DNA of 38,605 bases from Trichodesmium erythraeum GBRTRLIN201 (lineage in GTDB: Bacteria; Cyanobacteriota; Cyanobacteriia; Cyanobacteriales; Microcoleaceae). The DNA is taken from the NCBI GenBank assembly GCA_018457135.1, contig JAGGDU010000074.1, forward strand, positions 1 to 38,605, given 5' to 3'. Numbering within the stretch: the stretch's first letter is position 1; the number at the start of each line of letters is the position of its first letter. A program made the position numbers and the translations under genes. The notes below the pieces were generated by a model. That model ran no database searches, had not been told where the DNA came from, and was given only the letters and a program-made list of their open reading frames with translations. Positions 1 to 9,256 of this stretch are shown piece after piece.

Positions 1-40
1 CAAAACTTTTTCAGTATGAAATTTTGCCGCAACCTACTTA

Positions 41-74
41 GGATTGCTATATATTGTCTTTGCATAAGTCCTGA
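41..74. repeat. Dispersed repeat, copy 1 (partner at 9099-9130)
   Basis: Read on the minus strand this begins TCAGGACTTATGCAAAGACA and ends ATATATAGCAATCC; the first ~30 bases match 9099-9130 (plus strand) with few differences. A shorter piece of the same GGACTTATGCA motif occurs at 32090. It looks like a non-coding dispersed repeat or an end of a small mobile element; no gene is associated. Confidence 0.5.
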
Positions 75-115
75 TATTAATAGAAAAGAGTTTCATAAGA
101 AAAAGGTACGGAATA

Positions 116-1192
116 TTAATACTCAATTCTAGGAATTGATAATATTTTTGGTCTTAAAGCCTCTGGACTAATACCTGCCTTATGAGCAACTAACACCCCC
201 AAGGCTTCTAAATATGAATTTACCTCCAGCGCCTTGATCCCCAACTTTTCAGGTGATACCTGCATATAGGTTTTATTTTCTTTGACGGCAATAATTTGTG
301 CTTTAGTTTGACTGAAACTTATCACCGCACTACCTCCACAAGCTGTCGCAGGTACAACCACCGCATCAACTTGTTCTGCCCAGATGCTGTTAGGAAGTGC
401 CAAACCATCTCTGAATGTGACTAACTGTGGCGCACGACTCAAACCAACTAAAACACAAGGCAAAAACGTATAACCCATTTCTTCCGCGGCAGACCGGGGT
501 GATAAGTTAGGGTCTAGAGGTAGGGGTAATAAAGCAGGAGCATGAGCACAGGGTATTTGAAAAGTTTTGACAATTAAATGACTAATAACCGCCTCTGCTC
601 CTGCCAGAGGGTCAACTCCTTGACCATAACGATATTCTTGCAATGCTGTACTACCTTCGTCATCCGGAAATCTAGCAACAACAGCGATCGCCTCTGCCTT
701 TCCTTTGTGAATTAGGGTATATGCTGCTCGTAGCAAGCTATCAGGATTAGCTATTGTGCCCCAGGACGCCCCAGACTCAGACTTTCGTAGTTGTACTCCT
801 AATGGCAAGTCAGTCACAATGTAATCTGTAAGATTTAGACCTAAAGTTGCTCTCGTAGCATCGGCAGCTTGTAAATGGCGCAGTTGTAATTCTGGCTCAA
901 TGGCCTGGTCAAGGATTAAACCCACTCGGTTTTGATGTACTGGTTGTAAGCCATACCATCCTTGAGCAAATTTGTCAATAGCATACCCTTCTACATAGAG
1001 AGCATTAGGTAATGACCAATAAAGTTGTGCCCCATTGAGAACATTAGGGTGAGTTATCAGAAGATCGCAGGTTTGTGCGATCGCTCGTGCTACTGGCAAA
1101 CCATCACCAGCATAACCCCCAATAGATGCACCGATACCAGTGGGTATAATTAAGACTACTGTATAAGGACGTGGTGTCAAGTTAAAAGTCAA
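116..1192 (-). CDS. DUF3326 family protein
   Basis: A 358-residue protein of the cyanobacterial/plastid DUF3326 family, whose function is not established. The N-terminus carries the family's glycine-rich VVLIIPTGIGASIGGYAGDG stretch (about residues 12-31), followed by LITHPNVLNGAQLYWSLPN (46-64) and a central ...IVTDLPLGV segment. There is no signal peptide or membrane segment, so a cytosolic protein is likely. The start is a TTG at 1192; no ATG or GTG lies between it and the conserved core, and no Shine-Dalgarno sequence is visible. The TTG and the first codons (MTFNL) lie inside a GACTTTTGACTTTTAAC heptamer-type repeat, so the first few residues may be repeat-derived and the true start is uncertain. 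Family membership is confident; no role is claimed. Confidence 0.9.
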   Translation of the reverse strand: MTFNLTPRPYTVVLIIPTGIGASIGGYAGDGLPVARAIAQTCDLLITHPNVLNGAQLYWSLPNALYVEGYAIDKFAQGWYGLQPVHQNRVGLILDQAIEPELQLRHLQAADATRATLGLNLTDYIVTDLPLGVQLRKSESGASWGTIANPDSLLRAAYTLIHKGKAEAIAVVARFPDDEGSTALQEYRYGQGVDPLAGAEAVISHLIVKTFQIPCAHAPALLPLPLDPNLSPRSAAEEMGYTFLPCVLVGLSRAPQLVTFRDGLALPNSIWAEQVDAVVVPATACGGSAVISFSQTKAQIIAVKENKTYMQVSPEKLGIKALEVNSYLEALGVLVAHKAGISPEALRPKILSIPRIEY

Positions 1193-1524
1193 AAGTCAGA
1201 AGTTAAAAATTGATTATTGTAGTGGACTAACACATCTAAAATATTGCAATAGTAGTGGTGGGTTCTAGTTTCAATTAGTGAGTTTAACCATCAGATTAAA
1301 TAAACCGACCCCAAAATCTAGGATAGTTATTTAGGGCTAAAACCTATAAGTGGTTGTGCAAAATTAATTACAAATTTACACAAGCTGAATTCTTGGCCTT
1401 CTAAAAAGCACAGATAATTAAAATAGGTAAATAATTTTCCTGAGGTACTTCTCATGTTTCTTGAAATACTTAACTATGGAAAAATTTTAGGTAATTGGGA
1501 GCAATTGATGTTATAAAAACATTT

Positions 1525-1556
1525 TTATTATGGCTAATTAATGAGACTTGATATTA
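1525..1556. repeat. Solo IS630-type terminal repeat relic
   Basis: The stretch TTATTATGGCTAATTAATGA followed by GACTTGATATTA matches the right end of the IS630 element at 18209-18238 (TATTATGGTTAATTAATATG then ACTTGATATA) with a few differences. No transposase remnant is recognisable beside it, so it may be a one-ended relic or part of a decayed small non-autonomous element. Confidence 0.5.
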
Positions 1557-1727
1557 GACAGTGAAAGCTATCTATAGGGGTTTTAATATCAATATTCTAC
1601 CTAAATTTAAGAGTACATAAGTGCATAAGTTTCAAAATCTCTGTCTTATTTGAATAATAAAAACTGCTATAAAATCTTTCTATACTTATCATTGAATATG
1701 TGTAATACTAGTTTCTATACATTAACA

Positions 1728-1851
1728 CTATACTATATACTAATCCTAAATAATTTTGAATATAAATCAGGTATCATGGAAAAGTACAATTGTTGAGTTT
1801 ATATGATTTTACATATTATACTTTCTCTAATATAATAATAGATTGCTATAG
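1728..1851. repeat. MITE-like dispersed repeat, copy 1 (partner at 13455-13569)
   Basis: Copy 1 of a ~120-bp non-coding repeat. Shared blocks with copy 2 are TACTAATCCTAAAT, ATTTTGAA, ATAAAT, TATCAT.GAAAAGT and TACTTTCTCTAATAT. One edge reads CTATA...TAATCCTA and the other ends GATTGCTATAG, which is roughly its reverse complement, suggesting short terminal inverted repeats as in a miniature element. No coding capacity. Confidence 0.6.
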
Positions 1852-2075
1852 ACTATACTTTAGTTCTTAAGTAATTAACACAAAGGGAATAACCTTTTTG
1901 CAAAATTCAGCTTTGTCAGTGTTGAAATTTGTCGTCATGTCACAACATATAGATTTATCTCAAATCAACTGTGTAGAGTCTCTTGAAGTCAGTATATAAA
2001 TCTTATCATATAGCTAGTTTTTTTTCATTCCTACCTACTTAACCCTAAGTTAATGTTAATTATTCTTATGTTGTA

Positions 2076-2129
2076 GGAAAGTTTTATGCAACGTCCAACA
2101 GAGAGGCATGGAGGTTGTATAAAACTTCC
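2076..2129. repeat. Imperfect 54-bp inverted repeat (hairpin)
   Basis: Arm 2076-2096 (GGAAAGTTTTATGCAAC then GTCC) is nearly the reverse complement of 2110-2129 (GGAGGTTGTATAAAACTTCC), separated by a 13-base loop. There is no T-run after either arm, so it is not a typical terminator; it lies more than 300 bp downstream of crtR. It may be a repetitive extragenic palindrome. Confidence 0.6.
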
Positions 2130-2225
2130 CTAGCTACTCTCCCTCCAAAATCTACATTAGGGGTGAGTCCTCTAGTCAACAAAATGTAGAAAAGTTGTGA
2201 AGAAATGGTACTATTTATATCCAAT

Positions 2226-2242
2226 ACAGGCAAGATGCCTGT
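2226..2242. repeat. Short perfect palindrome ACAGGCA-AGA-TGCCTGT
   Basis: Seven-base perfect arms around AGA, followed by ACTAC. The ACAGGCAAGATGCCTGT motif is a repeat I recognise from many cyanobacterial intergenic regions. It is non-coding. Confidence 0.55.
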
Positions 2243-2453
2243 ACTACAAATAAAATTATTTTTCTCAGCTGTGGGTTTCATCAAGGGTTAGGCACTATTG
2301 TAGGCCATATCCTTATGTAGATAGGTCTAAAATTAGTAGGTACTTTGGCTTGTTTTACAAAACATAAAACTAATTAAAATTAATGAGACAAATTGTTTAT
2401 AGTAAGAGAGTTTATTTTTCACTAAAAAGAAAAAACATTATTGGAAAAATTAA

Positions 2454-3329
2454 TTAATGTTTATGAAACCTAATTCCTAAAAAAACATCGTAAAGAAAAC
2501 TCCAAAAGTTTTTTCCTTGCAAGAGTCCCAAAGATTGAGGAGAGCCTTTAACATCTAAAAGTGGTTTCATTGCCTCATAAGCAGGTTTGTAATTATACCA
2601 AGGGATAGAAGGCCATAGATGATGAATTAAGTGATAGTTTTGTCCACAAATCAGGATATTGAGAATAGGACTGGGATAAACTCTAGCGTTGTGCCAGCGA
2701 TCGCGCTCTTGAAAGGGGCGGTGAGGCAAATAATCAAAGAATAACCCTAGAGCTATACCTACCACCAAAGCGGGGCAAAACCAGAAATTCAAAATATAGC
2801 CCAGAAAACCATAATAGATAGATAACCCTACAATAATAAAGACTACTAAGCGACTGAAAAACCATTCCCATAGCTCAAACTTTCGCCACAGTCGTCTTTT
2901 AAAAAAGAATATTTCATGGTAAAAAAAACGAGCTGCAATTAGCCATAGTGGCCCACCAGTAGAAACGAAATGATCTGGGTCATTTTCTGGATCGTTAACG
3001 TGAGCATGATGTTGTAGATGTACTCGTGTAAATACTGGAAAAGCAAAACCTAAAAGTAAAGCACTCCCATGACCTAAAATAGCATTAATTAAACGGTCTT
3101 TGTGAGCCGAATTATGGGACGCATCGTGAATGACTGTTCCTGCCATATGTAAGGCTACTACATTCATTAAGAAGCAGCACCAGCCAGGAAAGTGCCAGTA
3201 AAAGTAACCACAGGTTGAGAAAATTACTATTCCTAAAGCACTCAAAAACATTAGTAAGTTAGTATTTAAGCCTCCAGATGAGTGAAGTAACTCTCTTGGG
3301 ACTGTTATTTGCACTCCTGCCTCTAACAT
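2454..3329 (-). CDS. crtR: Beta-carotene hydroxylase (CrtR type)
   Basis: A membrane di-iron hydroxylase of the fatty-acid desaturase superfamily, expected to hydroxylate beta-ionone rings (beta-carotene to zeaxanthin) in the membrane. The 291 residues carry the diagnostic histidine clusters: HDASHNSAH (68-76), HLQHH (104-108) and HLIHH (233-237), plus His203 in LPHRPF. Hydrophobic spans lie near 25-45, 49-66, 86-100, 161-180 and 183-200. The C-terminal segment HHLWPSIPWYNYKPAYEAMK then GSPQSLGLL is characteristic of cyanobacterial CrtR rather than acyl-lipid desaturases. The ATG start is supported by AAGGAG 11 bases upstream. It is monocistronic, with spacers of over 1 kb on both sides. An acyl desaturase is a less likely alternative. 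Confidence 0.93.
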   Translation of the reverse strand: MLEAGVQITVPRELLHSSGGLNTNLLMFLSALGIVIFSTCGYFYWHFPGWCCFLMNVVALHMAGTVIHDASHNSAHKDRLINAILGHGSALLLGFAFPVFTRVHLQHHAHVNDPENDPDHFVSTGGPLWLIAARFFYHEIFFFKRRLWRKFELWEWFFSRLVVFIIVGLSIYYGFLGYILNFWFCPALVVGIALGLFFDYLPHRPFQERDRWHNARVYPSPILNILICGQNYHLIHHLWPSIPWYNYKPAYEAMKPLLDVKGSPQSLGLLQGKNFWSFLYDVFLGIRFHKH

Positions 3330-3340
3330 TATTATTTTTA

Positions 3341-3346
3341 CTCCTT
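3341..3346 (-). promoter_or_regulatory. Ribosome binding site of crtR
   Basis: AAGGAG on the minus strand, 11 bases before the crtR ATG. It is one of the few clear Shine-Dalgarno sequences in this window and fixes the crtR start. Confidence 0.7.
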
Positions 3347-3746
3347 AATATTAATTAACATTTATTTTCGTAGCATAGGTTAAATACAAATTTTTGTAAA
3401 TGTATGTAAAGCAATATTAAGTAATATAGTATGATTATTATTTTTGTCAAGAGAGAAAATCAAAAAAGTTAAGGATGAACCCCATACCTTTAACAGAGAA
3501 AAATATTTTTATTGTGGCTAACTCATTGAACTTTTTTCCAGAAGTAAAATATATTCACAACAATTTCTGTAAGTATAGGAGGTTATACCTAAGTTTACCC
3601 CCAGACAAATTTTATAGCAGTTCTTAAATCTATGAGTTACAATTCATACATTAGCGCATTTTTTTAGTTATCCTTTATAAAAAACTTCTAAAACCCTCTT
3701 CTGAAGTGGGGGAAAGGAAGATGGCGGGATAATGATCGCAAAATTA

Positions 3747-3826
3747 AGTGGGCAGCTATATCGCTCCTTGGGACTTGAATGACTTAATCATTTCATCGAA
3801 TGCTTTGCTCTCTGCATTACCTAATC
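3747..3826. repeat. Dispersed repeat family (copy A)
   Basis: Aligns with 34211-34300 (copy B) over ~80 bases: shared blocks include CTATAT..CTC, CTTGGGA, GAATGA.CTAAT and CTCTGCA.TACC.AATC. The left part, GGCAGCTATATCGCTC, also matches 11593-11620 (copy C). The copies are diverged and non-coding. Confidence 0.5.
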
Positions 3827-4426
3827 TTTCAACACGGCTTATTCATAGTATATTCTTCTCCTACATGAATATCCAGGAAAATCATGTATGTAAATGAGAC
3901 CAAGATTTAATAACATTGTCTGTCATTTGAGTAATGTTTTGGCATTTACTTTCTCCCTACAGTCCCCCTAAAGAAGAACGATAACCTTTCTTTTGAACCA
4001 AATTTTTCCAGAAGTTACCATATTTATAAAACCATTTTTAGTCGGGATAGATGTAAAACAGACTACCTTTATTTAATTCACGGAACAGGTATTTTTAGGT
4101 ATAGGTCAAGCTAGATGATGGATATCAACTAATTTAGTTCATTTTTTCCAAAAGTCCAGCTAATAAAACGTAATATGAGATATCAATATTACCCATGAAT
4201 ATAATAACTAATAAATTAGAAAATTATGTCAAATTAGAACTTGCCCTAGAAGTTGACTAGCATATGTATTTTTAGCATTTGTGTGCTGAGTACTTCTTTT
4301 ATGTTTATTTGTTAAATAAATCTGAAATTTTTTTTTTTATGACTATTTCTGGCGTAATTACTATCATAAATAATTAAAAATCAAGATATTTATCCTACTT
4401 CACCTATCTACTAATACCCTAAACTC

Positions 4427-6190
4427 ATGGAACTACAAAATTATCTGCGTCGCACTAAAATAGTAGCCACTATTGGCCCAGCCACAATTAAGCCTGATGT
4501 ACTTCGGGAGCTAATTAAAGCTGGTGCTACAACCCTGCGACTCAACTTTTCTCATGGAACTCATGAAGATCATCAGAATAGTATTCGCCTTATCCGGCAA
4601 ACCTCTTTTGAGCTGAATCAAACGGTGGCTATTCTACAGGATCTTCAAGGACCAAAAATTAGATTAGGAAAATTTGAAACAGGCTCAATATCTTTAGAGG
4701 ATGGAGACCCTTTTATTTTGACGAGTCACTTGAAATTAGGAACTCAAAAAATTTCTTCTGTAACTTATGAACCTTTGGCAGATGAAGTGCCGGAAGGGGC
4801 AAAAATTCTCCTTGATGATGGCAAAGTAGAAATGTTAGTGGAGAAAGTAGATAAAACAGAGAAAGAACTACATTGTCGTGTTGTAGTCGGTGGTACTCTT
4901 TCTAATAATAAAGGTGTTAACTTTCCGGGAGTTTATCTGTCAATTAAAGCACTGACAGACAAAGACAGAAAAGATTTAATGTTTGGTCTTGACCAAGGAG
5001 TAGACTGGGTAGCGCTTAGTTTTGTTCGTAACCCCCAGGATGTTATAGAGATTAAACAATTAATTGCTAATGCGGGGAAAAAGGTTCCTGTAATTGCTAA
5101 AATAGAAAAGCACGAAGCTATCGAACAAATGGAAGAAATTTTGGCTTTGTGTAATGGGGTGATGGTTGCCCGTGGTGACTTGGGGGTGGAGTTACCTGCA
5201 GAGGAGGTACCTCTGTTACAAAAACGACTAATTTCTACTTCTAACAGGATGGGAATACCTGTAATTACTGCTACCCAAATGTTAGATAGTATGGTGAATA
5301 ACCCCCGCGCTACTCGTGCCGAAATTTCTGATGTGGCAAATGCAATTATTGATGGTACTGATGCTGTCATGTTATCAAATGAGACAGCAGTGGGTAAGTA
5401 TCCTGTGGAAGCTGTAACAACAATGGCAACTATCGCCAAACGCATTGAGCAAGAAGTTATTACTTGCAACGTTTCGAGTATGAATGATACAGGTCATTCT
5501 ATTCCCAATGCTATTAGTCATGCAGTTAGTCAGATTGCACAAGAGTTAGATGCAGCAGCTATTATGAGTCTGACAAAAACCGGTGCAACAGCACGCAATG
5601 TATCTAAGTTTCGACCAAAAACTCCTATTTTAGCAGTGACTCCCCATGTGGATGTGGCGCGACAGTTACAACTTGTATGGGGAGTGAAACCACTATTAGT
5701 ATTGGATTTACCTTCTGCAGGTCAGACTTTCCAATCAGCCATTAATGTAGCTCAGGAAAACGAGTTATTGGTTGATGGAGATTTAGTAGTTATGACTGCG
5801 GGTACTTTACAAGGCATAGCAGGTTCAACAGATTTAATTAAAGTTGAGGTTGTAACTGCAGTTTTGGGTCAAGGTACTGGAGTTGGTCAAGGTTCTGTGA
5901 GCGGTCGTGCTCGGGTTGCTCGTAATTCGACGGAGGTTCGGGATTTTAACCATGGAGAAATTTTGGTGGTTAATCAGACAAATGCTGAGTTTGTGGAGGC
6001 AATGCAAAAAGCTTCTGGAGTGGTGACGGAAGAGGATAGTGTTACCAGTCATGCTGCAGTTATTGGTTTACGTTTGGGGTTGCCAGTGATCGTGGGAGTG
6101 AAGAATGCGACTAATGTAGTTCGGGATGGAACAATTTTGACGTTGGATGCTCAAAGAGGTATGGTTTACTCTGGAACTAATCGAAGGTAA
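4427..6190 (+). CDS. pyk: Pyruvate kinase with C-terminal PEP-utiliser domain
   Basis: Catalyses PEP + ADP to pyruvate + ATP, the last step of glycolysis, in the cytosol. The 587 residues are much longer than the ~475 of the core enzyme. The catalytic barrel shows RTKIVATIGPAT (9-20), LRLNFSHG (37-44), DLQGPKIRLG (72-81), the B-domain about 85-170, IAKIEKHE with the active-site lysine K225 and E227, VMVARGDLGVELP (246-258) and the TATQMLDSM/PRATRAE block (281-299). The allosteric C-domain spans about 350-475. Residues ~485-583 form an extra PEP-utilising mobile (phosphohistidine-like) domain with TSHAAVIGLRLGLPVIVG (540-557), as in other cyanobacterial and Bacillus pyruvate kinases. The ATG at 4427 precedes the conserved N-terminus; no Shine-Dalgarno is seen. 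It stands alone. Confidence 0.97.
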   Translation: MELQNYLRRTKIVATIGPATIKPDVLRELIKAGATTLRLNFSHGTHEDHQNSIRLIRQTSFELNQTVAILQDLQGPKIRLGKFETGSISLEDGDPFILTSHLKLGTQKISSVTYEPLADEVPEGAKILLDDGKVEMLVEKVDKTEKELHCRVVVGGTLSNNKGVNFPGVYLSIKALTDKDRKDLMFGLDQGVDWVALSFVRNPQDVIEIKQLIANAGKKVPVIAKIEKHEAIEQMEEILALCNGVMVARGDLGVELPAEEVPLLQKRLISTSNRMGIPVITATQMLDSMVNNPRATRAEISDVANAIIDGTDAVMLSNETAVGKYPVEAVTTMATIAKRIEQEVITCNVSSMNDTGHSIPNAISHAVSQIAQELDAAAIMSLTKTGATARNVSKFRPKTPILAVTPHVDVARQLQLVWGVKPLLVLDLPSAGQTFQSAINVAQENELLVDGDLVVMTAGTLQGIAGSTDLIKVEVVTAVLGQGTGVGQGSVSGRARVARNSTEVRDFNHGEILVVNQTNAEFVEAMQKASGVVTEEDSVTSHAAVIGLRLGLPVIVGVKNATNVVRDGTILTLDAQRGMVYSGTNRR

Positions 6191-6604
6191 TCAGTTATCA
6201 GTTTCTGATGCCAGGATCGGAGTAGCAATCAAAAAGTATATGCTTTGTACTAGGGTAAGAGCGATTTCTATCTTATTGCTCAAGCTCTATTACAAGCTTT
6301 AGTTATAACTCTTTAACCGAATAAAATATTATAGCACTACGTTAATTGGTTAGGATATATAATTACTACTAATTAATTAAACTATAAGAAAGACTATGTC
6401 TGCACCCTATAGCCAGACAAAACACATCTAATTTTTTTGACAAATGACCAAGTCAGAATATAATTTAAGAATAGGCTCTGGGAGCATATTGGATACTTCC
6501 TAAAATAAATACGAACGCTATCAACAATTATAACCATCAAAAAAAGCTCAACAATAATTAACATTGTTACATACAAATAGGCTTTTAGGAGTCGGTGAGT
6601 TGAG
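6191..6604. other. Non-coding spacer after pyk
   Basis: Starts with a heptamer-type repeat (TCAGTTATCAGTTTC at 6191) directly after the pyk stop, then AT-rich sequence up to the IS1 relic. No terminator hairpin with a T-run is obvious after pyk. The hydrophobic minus-strand frame at 6394-6648 overlaps the relic out of frame and is not called. Confidence 0.6.
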
Positions 6605-7294
6605 CTATGAACGATAAGGAACAGGAATATCTTTCCAATCAAGATCATTAATCAGTAAACCGACAGAATATTTCAATATTTCCACCGACTTGTGACTTAC
6701 ACAAAGTTTTTCGGTGTAGCCTAGCTAAATAGTTCCTAACTCTTGTGTTTTCTCTTTCGACTATGGTCATATACGTTTTACTAATAATCTGATTCCATTT
6801 GAGTTTAACTGTGGATATACTTTCCACCCATCAGCTCACATAGAAATAACAGTTCTACTTTTCGACCTGTGCTCATAAGGGTTCAAAGGTTTCTGCAATG
6901 TGCTCTCCAATCACCCACTCCAAAATACCTCTGTTAAAATGATCTACAGCGTTCCAGATCCAAATCTTGTTTTTTTTCTCCAGTTCATCTAATTCTCCTA
7001 CCTGGGGAGTCCTAGGGAGGAGAATAACTGTTAGGTAATAACTCACCCACTTGTTTAATTCAATTGATTATGGTATTGTAATGATTTTTTTTAAGAAAGA
7101 GCGATCGCTCTTTACCCAATTCCATTAACATACATTGTCAAACATTCATATTTAAATTCATCAGAATAACCCTGCGCTAATTGATAATTATCAATAAATT
7201 GGTGAGAAGAATTAACACAGATGTAGTTTTGTTTCCCTTGTCGATATATTCCGTTTTTGCGGATATTATCAGATCTACATTCTCGGTATTCCAT
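6605..7294 (-). pseudogene. IS1-family transposase, decayed
   Basis: A dead IS1-family (InsAB-type) transposase. The first 60 codons are open: MEYRECRSDNIRKNG...GKQNYICVNSSHQFID...MYVNGIG is the N-terminal zinc-finger/HTH region, but two of the expected cysteines are lost (CPxC is now CRS, CxxC is now CVNSSH). Further along, in shifting frames, one can read QVGELLPNSYSPP, VGELDELEKKNKIWIWNAVD, ILEWVIGEHIAETFEPL, then KTYMTIVERENTR and NYLARLHRKTLC, and finally SVEILKYSVGLLIND near the 3' end, stopping at 6605. Several stops and frameshifts and an internal deletion rule out function. An 18-bp palindrome with a HIP1 core (7096-7113) lies at the first break. Element ends are not recognisable. 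Confidence 0.85.
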
Positions 7295-7479
7295 GATTTG
7301 AGACTATAGAGTTAAAATTTATTTTAATAATACATTAACTCATATCTTGATTCACCAACGATAGCTTTTAAATTAGAAAGTTATGAATGATAATTGTTAT
7401 CTAAATACTCTCAATATTTAACAATAAAAGTTCTGAAAAAAAGAGTATTTATGAATATTTTAGTAAATTATAAGACCCC

Positions 7480-7775
7480 AGATTTGAGAGAACAAAACAC
7501 CAGAAATTAATTGATGTTATTACAATTATATTTGTGATGTAATTTGTGTCACGGATACCTGGATAGATATAGAATTTTTAGGTAAATCTAAAAGTGAATA
7601 GCTAAATTTTTTTTGAGAACTGCCTAATGGAACTCCATCTCACCATAAAGCTTGGGCGAGTTTTTGCAAGTCTTGAGCCTATTAATTACAGCAATGTTTT
7701 TTGCCATTTAAGTCATTAAGTCAAATAACTGAAGTAGAAATAATAGCAATTGATGGTAAAACTCTCAACAGGGTT
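7480..7775 (+). pseudogene. ISAs1-like transposase, N-terminal fragment, decayed
   Basis: In translation one reads RTKHQKLIDVITIIF, then after a 1-2 base shift CDVICVTDTWIDIEFLGKSK, ELPNGTPSH, and EVEIIAIDGKTLNR. The order and the motifs (the I..ADNWVDIE-like block, ELPNGIPSHDT-like block and AIDGKT carrying the first catalytic aspartate) fit the ISAs1/H-repeat transposase family. There are four in-frame stops, one frameshift, and the rest of the gene is missing: only ~75 bp separate it from rlmN. It lies tail-on next to the opposite-strand IS1 relic. Confidence 0.75.
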
Positions 7776-7850
7776 TGGTTAATGTATAAGATCATTGGAA
7801 GCTTGTGCTACAATTACATAAAAATTATTTTACAAATATCTTAATCACCG

Positions 7851-8888
7851 ATGACTCAATCTTTCAAAACTCCTACTCAAACTCCTCTCCTTGGTTTATC
7901 CTTAGCTAAGTTAACTGAGTGGGTGCAACAACAGGGACAACCTGCTTATCGAGGTAAACAACTATATCAATGGATTTATCAAAAAGGGGCTAAGTCTCTT
8001 GCAGATATTACTGTATTTTCCAAACAATGGCGTGAGGAAATTAGTAATTTTCCTATTGGTCGTTCTGTCATACATCATCGCTCTGTTGCTCCAGATGCTA
8101 CAGTTAAATATTTGCTAAAATTATCAGATGGCAATATAATTGAAACTGTGGGTATTCCTACTTATAAACGCTTAACTGTTTGTGTTTCTTCTCAGGTTGG
8201 CTGTCCAATGGCCTGTGATTTTTGTGCTACTGGTAAGGGTGGTTTTAGCCGTAACCTAGAAGCACATGAAATTATCGATCAAGTACTAACGGTGCAAGAA
8301 GATTTTGAGCGACGGGTCAGCCATATCGTGTTTATGGGAATGGGGGAACCTCTGCTGAATACTAAAAATGTTTTGGCTGCAGTTAGGTCTCTGAATCAAG
8401 ATTTAGGTATTGGGCAACGTTTGATAACTATCTCGACTTCGGGGATTCGTGATCGCATCCGGCAATTAGCTCAACATAAATTGCAGGTGACCCTTGCTGT
8501 TAGTCTTCATGCTTCTAATCAAAGATTGCGGGAACATCTGATTCCTAGTGCTAAGTTTTATCCTTTAGCTGATTTGATATCAGAATGCCGTGAATATGTC
8601 AAGATAACAAAGCGGAGAATTAGTTTTGAATATATTTTGTTAGCAAGTTTTAATGATTTACCAGATCATGCTAGAGAATTAGCAAAAAATATGCGTGGGT
8701 TTCAGTGTCATGTTAATTTAATTCCTTATAATCCTATTAGTGAAGTTGATTATCAACGACCTACTCAGGAGATGATAAAAACTTTTGCTAATGCTTTGGC
8801 AGAACAAAATATTGCAGTTAGCATTCGTTATTCCCGTGGTCTAGAAGCTAATGCAGCTTGTGGACAATTACGGGCTTCGCGGGTTTAA
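7851..8888 (+). CDS. rlmN: Dual-specificity 23S rRNA (A2503-C2)/tRNA (A37-C2) methyltransferase
   Basis: A radical-SAM enzyme that methylates C2 of A2503 in 23S rRNA and, in bacteria studied, A37 of some tRNAs. The 345 residues show the complete RlmN architecture: an N-terminal helical domain (about 10-75), the radical-SAM triad GCPMACDFC with C118, C122 and C125, the SAM-binding [10 protein letters not shown] (161-170), and near the C-terminus NAACGQL with C337, the counterpart of the cysteine that forms the covalent intermediate. Length is typical. The ATG at 7851 lies just ahead of the conserved [20 protein letters not shown] segment; no Shine-Dalgarno is evident. Upstream is an ISAs1-like relic, so its promoter must lie in a short (~75 bp) or IS-derived region. 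A heptamer repeat follows the stop (8892). Confidence 0.97.
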   Translation: MTQSFKTPTQTPLLGLSLAKLTEWVQQQGQPAYRGKQLYQWIYQKGAKSLADITVFSKQWREEISNFPIGRSVIHHRSVAPDATVKYLLKLSDGNIIETVGIPTYKRLTVCVSSQVGCPMACDFCATGKGGFSRNLEAHEIIDQVLTVQEDFERRVSHIVFMGMGEPLLNTKNVLAAVRSLNQDLGIGQRLITISTSGIRDRIRQLAQHKLQVTLAVSLHASNQRLREHLIPSAKFYPLADLISECREYVKITKRRISFEYILLASFNDLPDHARELAKNMRGFQCHVNLIPYNPISEVDYQRPTQEMIKTFANALAEQNIAVSIRYSRGLEANAACGQLRASRV

Positions 8889-9098
8889 AATCAGTTATTA
8901 GTTATGGCAGTATGTAAATAAGTTAGGACATTTATAAATACTCAAACTCAGTCAAAAATTACTTCTGATTTCTGATATTAAGTTTCGTATCATCGGTGTT
9001 ATTGTTATGAGCGTTGGGGGTAATGAGTTAGTGAAGTTTGGTATCAGGTTGGGCAAGCTAAACCTCTATAAAAGACATAATCTAAAATTTTGGTAGAT

Positions 9099-9130
9099 CA
9101 GGACTTACGCAAAGACACTATATATAGTGC
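9099..9130. repeat. Dispersed repeat, copy 2 (partner at 41-74)
   Basis: TCAGGACTTACGCAAAGACA followed by CTATATATAG, matching the minus strand of 41-74. Non-coding. Confidence 0.5.
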
Positions 9131-9256
9131 ATGATAAAAAAGCGCGATCTTTACTATAGTTTTATGCGCACCTGGCGATACGCCACGCGGAGCAAACGCT
9201 TAACTACTTTAATTCAAAAACACTTTAGTTACTGGACAGTACAAAGTTCTCGGTAG

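Larger units (their letters stand above)
1193..2453. other. Long non-coding spacer between the DUF3326 gene and crtR
   Basis: About 1.26 kb of AT-rich DNA without a credible gene. It holds heptamer repeats at the DUF3326 start (1180-1208), a relic of an IS630 end (1525-1556), a dispersed repeat copy (1728-1851), an imperfect hairpin (2076-2129) and a short palindrome (2226-2242). A 66-codon minus-strand frame at 2084-2284 is only the two inverted repeats read through and is not called. Confidence 0.7.
3330..4426. other. Non-coding spacer between crtR and pyk
   Basis: About 1.1 kb without a convincing gene between two divergent genes. It must contain the promoters of crtR and pyk, but no -10/-35 pair stands out in this AT-rich DNA. 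It holds one copy of a dispersed repeat at 3747-3826, and the stretch 3500-3530 weakly resembles the IS630-end relic at 1525. A run of T lies at 4328-4338, just before pyk. Confidence 0.6.

Noticed and set aside
2084-2284. 66-codon minus-strand frame
   Set aside because: It is made of the imperfect hairpin and the ACAGGCA palindrome; repeat DNA, not a gene.
4933-5469. 178-codon minus-strand open frame inside pyk
   Set aside because: Fully antisense to a well-conserved pyruvate kinase; no family match and composition of a shadow frame.
6394-6648. 84-codon hydrophobic minus-strand frame, could look like a small membrane protein
   Set aside because: It overlaps the 3' end of the IS1 relic out of frame; hydrophobicity is expected from T-rich codons.
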